A stretch of 64,000 bases of DNA from Metridium senile (taxonomy: Eukaryota; Cnidaria; Anthozoa; Actiniaria; Metridiidae). The notes under the pieces are model-generated. The model made no database searches. It saw nothing but the letters and a program-made list of their open reading frames with translations, and was not told the DNA's origin. The stretch spans positions 12,074,605 to 12,138,604 of the forward strand of contig OX459103.1 in assembly GCA_949775045.1 (NCBI GenBank), written 5' to 3'. Made by a program: the position numbers and the translations under genes. Shown here piece by piece: positions 58,801 to 64,000 of the stretch (position 1 is the first letter of the stretch; every line of letters starts with the position of its first letter).

Positions 58801-61800
58801 CCTTCAAACAGTTTGTGAGCAATCGCATTAAGGAAATCCTACAACTGACGTCACCTGATATGTGGAACTATTGTCCGACAGCTACTAATCCAGCCGACAT
58901 TGGATCGCGTGGACTACCAGCAACACAACTAAAGGAAAGCGAGTTATGGTGGAACGGACCGGACTGGATTGCTGAACCGCAGAGTTGGCCAAACCAAAAG
59001 CGAGAAGACAACTTACAATCATCCGACGATTATCGAGAAGAGCTAAAGAAAGAGAAGACCGCCGTGTTAATCAACGCTAACGATGAGAGCTCATTACCAA
59101 ACATTGACAAAGTTATTGATCCAACAACATACAGCTCAGCAAACACGTTATACAGAGTAACTGCTTATGTACTCAGATTTATTGCAAATCTCAAATCAAA
59201 GAATCAACTTGGAGAGAAAAATGACATTGAATTAAACTGCACAGAAATCCAACGAGCTGAAACCACGTGGATAAAATGTGTCCAGAGATCTTTAAAGAAC
59301 GATAGGAACTTTGAACAACTTCAAACTCAACTTGGACTTTATGAAGACACTGAAGGAATTGTGAGATGTAGAGGACGTATTGGAAACTCAGAACTTAGAT
59401 TTGAAACCAAATTTCCAATTTTGATGCCAAGAGATCATCATTTGACAACCCTTGTTATTTTGCAGTCACATAATAAAGTCTTCCATCATGGACTCAAGTC
59501 TACACTGAACGAGTTCAGATCGAAATACTGGATGACAAAAGCGAAGCAGAGGATAAAGATGATGTTATCACGTTGTACTACCTGTAGAAGATTCGAATCA
59601 ATCGCATATAAATACCCACCGAAGACACACTTACCTGAATATCGAGTTAAAGGACAAACAGCATTCTTGAACATTGGAACTGATTTAGCTGGACCGCTGT
59701 TTGCTAGAAATACATTGACGGAAAAGACTTCATTTAAAGTATGGATTGTGATATTTACCTGTACATTATCAAGAGCCGTTCATTTAGAGATAATGAGAGG
59801 CATGAACGTTGAACAATTTCTAATGGCATTTAGACGATTCGTGAGTCGACGAGGCACACCGGCTTTAATTATAAGCGACAATGCCAAAAACTTCAAATCT
59901 GCTGATTCAAGATTGAAATCCTTGTACAGACAACCCGAAGTAAAACGATACCTTTCAGGAAAACGCATCGAATGGAAAAATATTTTACCCAAAGCACCAT
60001 GGCAAGGAGGATTTTACGAGAGACTTATCAAAACAGTAAAGCGATGTCTGAAGAAAACCTTGCGGAACGCCAAGACAACTGTAGACGAATTGTACACACT
60101 CTTGGTAGAGATAGAACAAACAGTTAACAACAGACCATTAACCTACATTAACATGGAGGAGTTCGAAACGCCACTGACACCATCTCATCTAATTTGTGGG
60201 AGAAGATTAGATAGTCTACCCGATGAAAGTGTCGACGATACAGAAACTAACATTAGCCCAGAAGATTTGACAAAGCGACAAAAACATCTCGGAAATCTAA
60301 TTTCTCACAGTTGGAAAAGATGGAGGGACGATTACTTGGTACAACTACGAGAAACACATGACCTAACAGGAAAAAGAGGTGGAACTGACGTCATTAAGGA
60401 AGGAGATGTAGTAATTGTTCACGACGACGACAAACCTAGAGGTCAATGGAGAATGGGAAAGGTTGTGAAAATTCGCAAGAGCTCAGATGGCAAGATACGT
60501 GGCGCAAGCCTACGTGTAGTTTCAAAGACAGGACGAGCAACTACCATTAGTCGACCAGTGAACAAGCTATACCCATTAGAAGTTCAAGATATTGAACCAG
60601 AAACTGATGAAAGACCCTTAGACACCACTCCAGAACTACCCCAGACAATAGACAATCCCGATAGTAATCAGCAAAGAACGCGACCAAGACGCGCAGCAGC
60701 AATGGATGCTGACTTCATGAGAAGATTACGACTTTCACAGTGAACATTTAGAAACATTAGAAAACATTAGAGCATTAGAAATTTTGTTAGATATCTTGCT
60801 AGTGCCACTCACTAGCAAGGAGGGGGAGTGTAAGATTTCGTTACATTCGCCATATATGGAACTGAGTGACCGTTGTCATAGAAACGCACCTCGTGCGATA
60901 GAACTAAAAACACTTAGAACACATAGAAAATAGACACATAGAACATATAGAACAAGAAACACTAGAACTCGAACCACGGATTAGAACTTGCGTTTATATT
61001 TGTAAACAATCAGAGTAAAGAATATTACAGTCCCAAATAAAGAATATTACAAGCAGGCCAGAATGGCAGACAGTATCAAAAGCGCGAGTAAGATCGAGAT
61101 AAATAACGTCGATTTCATGGCCGCTGACAAGGTCTCTACCACGATAGGCCGTGACGAAAGCTGTGTTGGAGTGTAAACAAGCAGTTGCCTATGAAATTAA
61201 CCAGTCTCCGAGCATCACATTTTTCGAGAACTTTAGAAAGTATAGATAAAAGATGCCACGATAGTTAGCAAGGGTAGCCTTTTATCTTTTAAATATATCC
61301 TAATGATTATTAAGATATTGTTTATTAAGTTGGTATGCTTTGTTGTAATTAAATTTTTTACACATGGCAATAGCTTTTTGATAAATTATCATGGTGTTAC
61401 TGCGGTAGGTGTTGAACAGAATATTTGGGAAAGTTGAAAGGGAAATCGTTGTAATAAATGAATTACCACCGATTTCATTGCTACGAACCGTCAGACAAAA
61501 AGTTTGCGAAGCGTAGTTGGTGATCATTGGTCAATAAACACAACTTGTCTAAACAACTAATAACTTGAACTGCATGTAGACAACTGTCGATGTGAACATA
61601 AGGCTAGACTACGAACAGTCCCTACTTTTCCATCCAGATTCGAAAAGTTAGCCGACACGCGGAGATTGGCGACAAGAAGGAAGAAACTTTTCCTCTCCCC
61701 TCCTCCCCTATTCTTTTCGCCCCCGATCCCCGCACGTTCGCTTTAAGAAAGCTGGTTTTCCTGTTCGTTTTCCACGGAATCCGGAAGGAAAAGTAAGGTC

Positions 61801-63919
61801 TGCTGGCAGTCTATCATAAAACAGGTAGAAATGTTAAACAAGGACCACCCAAACAAATTTCAAAATAGATATTTTTTGAGATCAAACAAAAACGTCGTAC
61901 AAGGTTCTCACTGGCTAAGATGTTTCTTATTAAATCTTGGTATGTTCCGTTCACATATAATGAAAATTACTAACATTTTAAGCAAAAAAGAAATTTGTAG
62001 AGATTCTACATTGTTGATATTCTCGATATGTTTTGGTGGCCCTGGTTCCAGTAGTCGCACTGTAACTGTCGTTCATGACTTTTTTTGTAAAACGTGTAGA
62101 CAAATTGTGTTTGATTGACTTAGGAGAATCGCCAACTCACTTCACAAACTCTGCTGGGAGCATAGTGATGAAATCAGTTGTGACAAGGATTTTTGAAACA
62201 CCTAGTTAATATATATAAGTTGTCTTACCATTCATACTAATGGATGATACATGGTGGTGAGGCACTGTGGTTAATTGAAATGGACTTGACTCTCGTATAG
62301 GAGACTTCAACCTCATTTTGGAAAACTTAGAGATGAAGGGGCTAGATTCCTCCTCGTCATTACTATCCCATCCAGACATGTTGTCTGATGGAATAAACTG
62401 GAAGAAAATAAGATTGGACATGATCACATTTAAACCCTCTACTTATTATTTTCATTTTGTATTGTATAGGGGGGAAAGGGGGGGGGATCGGCAAAATTAC
62501 CTCTTGTCTTTTCCAATTATTACCCAACCCCCTTTCCTCCTGGTTGGCAAAACTTTCATAAGCACCGTTTTTCCCACGCCAGTTCGCCTACGGATCATTA
62601 CAGTTTCGCCTACGGATCAATACAGTACTAATCCATGGGCGAAACTGTATCGATCCGTGGAGAAAGACTAGTGTACTAATCCGTTGGCGAACAATTGTGG
62701 GCGAAAGGGTCCGTGGGCGAAAGGGTCCGTGGGCGAAACAACCGGATACCGTGTGCTTTATGTTTTTCTTATAGTTCTATATCCCTCCTGAGTTAGTTGA
62801 CATGTTCTAAGTGATCATAACTATCTAATGTCATACAAACCTGATTTTCTGGTTCTTCATTGAGTCTTTGTAATGCATAGCTAATTAGTTTTCTGATGAG
62901 GAATACATTATAGACATCAGTCATGTTAAAAACATAATCAACCAACCTACCAACCAACCAATAGAGCAAACCAACCAACCACCAACCAACAGACCGACCC
63001 ATCAATCAACCAACCTACCAACCAACCAATAGAGCAAACCAACCAACCAACCACCAACCAACAGACCGACCCATCAATCAACCAACCTACCAACCAACCA
63101 ATAGAGCAAACCAACCAACCATCAAGCAACAGACCAACCCATCAATCAACCAACCTACCAACCAACCAATAGAGCAAACCAACCAACCATCAAGCAACAG
63201 ACCAACCCATCAATCAACCAACCTACCAACCAACCAATAGAGCAAACCAACCAACCATCAAGCAACAGACCAACCCATCAATCAACCAACCTACCAACCA
63301 ACCAATAGAGCAAACCAACCAACCAACCACCAACCAACAGACCGACCCATCAATCAACCAACCTACCAACCAACCAATAGAGCAAACCAACCAACCATCA
63401 AGCAACAGACCAACCCATCAATCAACCAACCTACCAACCAACCAATAGAGCAAACCAACCAACCACCAACAGACCGACCCATCAATCAACCAACCTACCA
63501 ACCAACCAATAGAGCAAACCAACCAACCACCAACCAACAGACCGACCCATCAATCAAACAACAAATCACACAACCAATCACCAACCAACTGATCACCCAA
63601 CAATCAATATTATGAACCAACCAAGTGACAGGCCGACCAAGGACATGCCAACTGACCAAGCAGCCAGCGCACAAGTCCCTTATTGCTATATCTATGCTAT
63701 TTCTTATTACCCAGGCTGCTCTTCAGGATCAACAACCATTGCCTTTAACTCTGATGGTGCCTTTCCCATGGTCCTTTGGTGGTGGTCTCTGTTGGTGCTA
63801 GTCGATGTTTGGTGGTCAGCAGTATGTTGATATGATATTTTCTGTTTGTTCTTGACTGTTTGTCTGTTAAGCGCTACATATACAGGGAAAGACTGGGCCG
63901 GGGAATCACTTGAAGACAT
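52837..63919 (-). CDS. unrecognised 226-residue hydrophilic protein
   Basis: Five minus-strand exons: 63711-63919, 62841-62892, 62229-62397, 53692-53811 and 52837-52967. They sum to 681 nt with matching phases (2, 0, 1, 1) and clean splice sites (for example TTCTTCCAG and CTTTTTCTCAG acceptors). The start ATG at 63919 follows an in-frame stop. The protein is charged and Ser/Pro-rich, with NMSGWDSNDEEESSPFISKF, a His cluster (PHHHVSS), DDDHKTKPDKD, and SPSPTAG before a basic end (FKHLYKGHR). No signal peptide, TM segment or known domain, so it is probably a largely disordered cytosolic or nuclear protein. Intron 3 (53812-62228) contains the LINE and the BEL/Pao element, in both of which the coding frames are unrelated to this gene. 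Confidence 0.7.
53440..53640 (+). mobile_element. 3' fragment of a LINE-type element
   Basis: Plus-strand reading gives FGKRAFALAAPASWNNLPED, then FSVFKSSLKTLLF, the C-terminal pattern of CR1/L2-like reverse-transcriptase ORFs. In intron 4 of the minus-strand gene. The minus-strand 71-codon frame here is a shadow. Confidence 0.65.
54040..54831 (-). mobile_element. LINE reverse-transcriptase remnant, 3' portion
   Basis: Minus-strand reading gives VKYGVPKGSVLGPILFINNL, then IIRFADDTKCYN, the conserved QGS and F-DD blocks of non-LTR reverse transcriptase, followed by a C-terminal LLLWNCLPSDIRLS. Stops and frameshifts interrupt the frame. The 5' portion continues at 61057-61285 beyond the inserted BEL element. 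Confidence 0.8.
54837..55059 (+). repeat. 5' LTR of the BEL/Pao element
   Basis: 223 bp, TG...CA boundaries, containing repeated TAGAAC words and an AATAAA at 55044-55049 near its end. The promoter itself cannot be pinpointed. Confidence 0.92.
55060..55077 (+). promoter_or_regulatory. primer-binding site of the BEL/Pao element
   Basis: TGGTCCTTCGAAGTCGGA abuts the 5' LTR. The leading TGG fits pairing with a tRNA 3' CCA end. Which tRNA is not established. Confidence 0.6.
55164..60743 (+). CDS. BEL/Pao Gag-Pol polyprotein, 1,859 residues
   Basis: A single frame from the first ATG (55164). Residues 1-110 are coiled-coil-like. A DUF1759-type Gag domain starts near residue 138 (KFDGEAYNWQEFW). 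Two Cys-His knuckles lie near residues 390-430 (CFLCLRRAKH, CFHCKGNHH). An aspartic protease follows with DPGS (Asp near 502). Pao-type reverse transcriptase carries YVDD near 922. RNase H has DAST near 1126. Integrase has an HHCC zinc region near 1436-1475, then the catalytic acidic residues in GTDLAG (near 1507), SDNAKN (near 1572) and YERLIK (near 1619). A DUF5641-type C-terminal domain comes last. All key residues are present and there is no stop or frameshift, so it looks functional. No envelope gene is seen. Confidence 0.95.
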   Translation: MTEMLSKEQFVKAKRIRGGHRAHLTSTLNLCEESLQSYSPDRHDLRLKLKQLKITLEDKLKTLKTLDDQILQCVDEEGEIESEITEAGKLKDSVYEVLVKIDDVLTRSEPSSSSSSTNNNNTGANANVVRGAKAKLPKLELKKFDGEAYNWQEFWDAFNSSIHENKDLNKVDKFNYLKSMLEGSAYATIAGISLTEANYDIAVNLLKERYAQKQVIINSHIDNILKLDPVSNSQAVSELRRFYDKIETHCRGLAALGVEYSSYGTVLVNIIFQKLPEDIKLIISRKLGNDEWKIQDLLDILNNELKAREKCLSSNATRHVQDQRQPARHRNQHNFPATRNTHARDDNSIPATASALLTTQITCVFCKGEHYSDKCNVITSLQERRNVLKREGRCFLCLRRAKHLARECQSSKKCFHCKGNHHAALCEKRTSSIDFKSTEESRKQDTSQTKERSTNKPNNTTFRGINPESNVQENSVLLQTAMAEVCNPQDKDRKTILRIIIDPGSQRTYITKGASQSLQLPIRNTENIVIKTFGNDDDQSLQCNLVNLRVKSLQSQFTLDINALEVPFICSPLQGQAVKWAKNHYPHLQNLQLADYTASEQLHVNILLGSDTLWRVVTGDVRKGVGEGPVAIETHLGWVLSGPVTVPQNRLSSVNFNATHVLNVCTPTDINIDTKINQLFDLESLGIKEKEPVHEVFERDIVFENGHYTVKLPWREHHDILPANFDLSAGRLTSVLKRLRNDDELLQTYDKVIHDQIDSGIVEAVHPNLENVETGKVHYLSHHAVIRKEASTTKVRVVMDASAKEKPNSPSLNDCLHTGPSLLPNIIDILLRFRWHRVPLVADIEKAFHMIHVDEEDRNALRFLWIQDVNSERPKLMILRFCRIVFGLNCSPFLLEATLRHHITNFNFQDPAIANKLIQDMYVDDLVTGSDTVEDAVQTYTNAKECLSSGGFNLRKWRTSNTSLMNIIETDLNNTEVRPELSKVVSDQTTYAQQMIGEPQELKESHHKVLGVKWNLLTDTIVLDFERLVETSKALLPTKRNLLKLSAMFFDPLGLISPVILQLKILLQDICTLEIDWDTPMNEELQRRWKNIFRDIGGAQVIEIPRFYCYELTDTVEQYTLHGFCDASTKAYCAVVYILIKSGSGYRCRFVTSKTRVAPQKKLTIPRLELMAALILARLMNSVKTALQTQASLNTFFWSDSQIVLAWLKNDQTFKQFVSNRIKEILQLTSPDMWNYCPTATNPADIGSRGLPATQLKESELWWNGPDWIAEPQSWPNQKREDNLQSSDDYREELKKEKTAVLINANDESSLPNIDKVIDPTTYSSANTLYRVTAYVLRFIANLKSKNQLGEKNDIELNCTEIQRAETTWIKCVQRSLKNDRNFEQLQTQLGLYEDTEGIVRCRGRIGNSELRFETKFPILMPRDHHLTTLVILQSHNKVFHHGLKSTLNEFRSKYWMTKAKQRIKMMLSRCTTCRRFESIAYKYPPKTHLPEYRVKGQTAFLNIGTDLAGPLFARNTLTEKTSFKVWIVIFTCTLSRAVHLEIMRGMNVEQFLMAFRRFVSRRGTPALIISDNAKNFKSADSRLKSLYRQPEVKRYLSGKRIEWKNILPKAPWQGGFYERLIKTVKRCLKKTLRNAKTTVDELYTLLVEIEQTVNNRPLTYINMEEFETPLTPSHLICGRRLDSLPDESVDDTETNISPEDLTKRQKHLGNLISHSWKRWRDDYLVQLRETHDLTGKRGGTDVIKEGDVVIVHDDDKPRGQWRMGKVVKIRKSSDGKIRGASLRVVSKTGRATTISRPVNKLYPLEVQDIEPETDERPLDTTPELPQTIDNPDSNQQRTRPRRAAAMDADFMRRLRLSQ
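60815..60828 (+). promoter_or_regulatory. polypurine tract of the BEL/Pao element
   Basis: AAGGAGGGGGAG abuts the 3' LTR, the usual plus-strand priming site. Confidence 0.8.
60829..61051 (+). repeat. 3' LTR of the BEL/Pao element
   Basis: Same length as, and by eye identical to, the 5' LTR. AATAAA at 61036-61041 may be the element's polyadenylation signal. Confidence 0.92.
61057..61285 (-). mobile_element. LINE reverse-transcriptase remnant, 5' portion
   Basis: Minus-strand reading gives KVLEKCDARRL-like sequence, then EIDVIYLDLTRAFDTVCHSG, the motif A block of non-LTR reverse transcriptase. It continues at 54831 on the other side of the BEL insertion. Confidence 0.8.
61286..62228. other. 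rest of intron 3 of the minus-strand gene
   Basis: No exon supported. A CT-rich stretch near 61685-61740 and a purine-rich neighbour resemble repeat sequence. The frame at 61831-62118 is unsupported. Confidence 0.5.
62463..62760. repeat. dispersed G-rich repeat, copy C, and GGGCGAAA array
   Basis: Starts with GGGGATCGGCAAAATTACCT and TTGTCTTTTCC, like 52020-52250. From 62570 it becomes an irregular array of CGCCTACGGATCA and its inverse, then GGGTCCGTGGGCGAAA repeats. In intron 2 of the minus-strand gene. Confidence 0.7.
62938..63560. repeat. about 66-bp minisatellite, about 9 copies
   Basis: Units read CAACCAACCTACCAACCAAC, CAATAGAGCAAACCAACCAA, then CAACAGACCGACCCATCAAT, with a variant ATCAAGCAACAGACCAACCC. 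In intron 1 of the minus-strand gene. Trp-rich frames here are artefacts. Confidence 0.95.
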
Positions 63920-64000
63920 GATTGTTGATGGTTTGAAGGCTGTATGATTTGTTGCCTAGATACACAATCAACCATTAGTAGACAAACAATATTACTATCC
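63920..64000. other. presumed 5' flank of the minus-strand gene
   Basis: The window ends 81 bp before the start codon in transcription order, so the promoter and 5' UTR are not fully visible. Confidence 0.4.

Larger units (their letters stand above)
54837..61051 (+). mobile_element. intact BEL/Pao LTR retrotransposon
   Basis: Two 223-bp LTRs (54837-55059 and 60829-61051) start TGTAAG and end TTACA. By eye I see no difference between them. The 5-bp target duplication AGCAG is at 54832-54836 and 61052-61056. One uninterrupted polyprotein frame lies between. Identical LTRs, intact frame and perfect duplication indicate a very recent insertion, possibly still mobile. It landed inside a LINE. Confidence 0.95.

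Noticed and set aside
62947..63405. Trp-rich repeat frames
   Set aside because: Translations of the CCAA minisatellite in an intron.

Overview
This is a eukaryotic, almost certainly animal, window. It is AT-rich, its genes are split by introns with standard GT-AG junctions, and most of the DNA is repeats. Tandem ShKT domains in a small secreted protein, a soluble Ig-domain protein, BEL/Pao and LINE retroelements, and abundant short inverted-repeat elements with CCCGGG-type repeats suggest a cnidarian, most likely an anthozoan such as a sea anemone. That assignment is inference; the species cannot be read from the sequence.

Layout. 0.9-3.5 kb (+): 3' part of a carboxylesterase/cholinesterase-family gene with a complete catalytic triad and a C-terminal KEEL. 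3.5-8.6 kb: repeat-rich, with one weak candidate exon at 6.6 kb. 8.6-11.6 kb (+): five-exon gene for a secreted protein with three Ig domains. 13.9-18.8 kb (-): several splice-bounded candidate exons, one beta-trefoil-like, not assembled into a gene. 19-23 kb: repeats. 23.3-26.4 kb (+): four-exon gene for a secreted protein with two ShKT domains, with about 22 copies of a 57-bp minisatellite in its last intron. 27.4-29.2 kb: small transposons and a large foldback. 33.9-29.3 kb (-): six-exon gene for a four-TM protein, divergent from 34.4-38.6 kb (+), a complete six-exon DJ-1/PARK7 gene; they share a 456-bp intergenic region rich in CCAAT boxes. 38.6-48.7 kb: nested inverted-repeat transposons and sequence with no recognised gene. 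48.7-51.5 kb (+): a 940-residue C2H2 zinc-finger protein with two in-frame minisatellites. 63.9-52.8 kb (-): a five-exon gene for an unrecognised 226-residue protein. Its 8.4-kb third intron holds a decayed LINE, itself split by an intact BEL/Pao element with LTRs that look identical.

The multi-exon genes were assembled by hand from splice sites and reading phase. In each complete case the exon lengths sum to a multiple of three and the phases match at every junction. The genes look like ordinary, independent animal loci rather than one pathway. The exceptions are the divergent DJ-1/four-TM pair, which probably shares a promoter, and the two secreted-protein genes, which share the same phase-1 one-domain-per-exon design with the stop codon on a tiny last exon.
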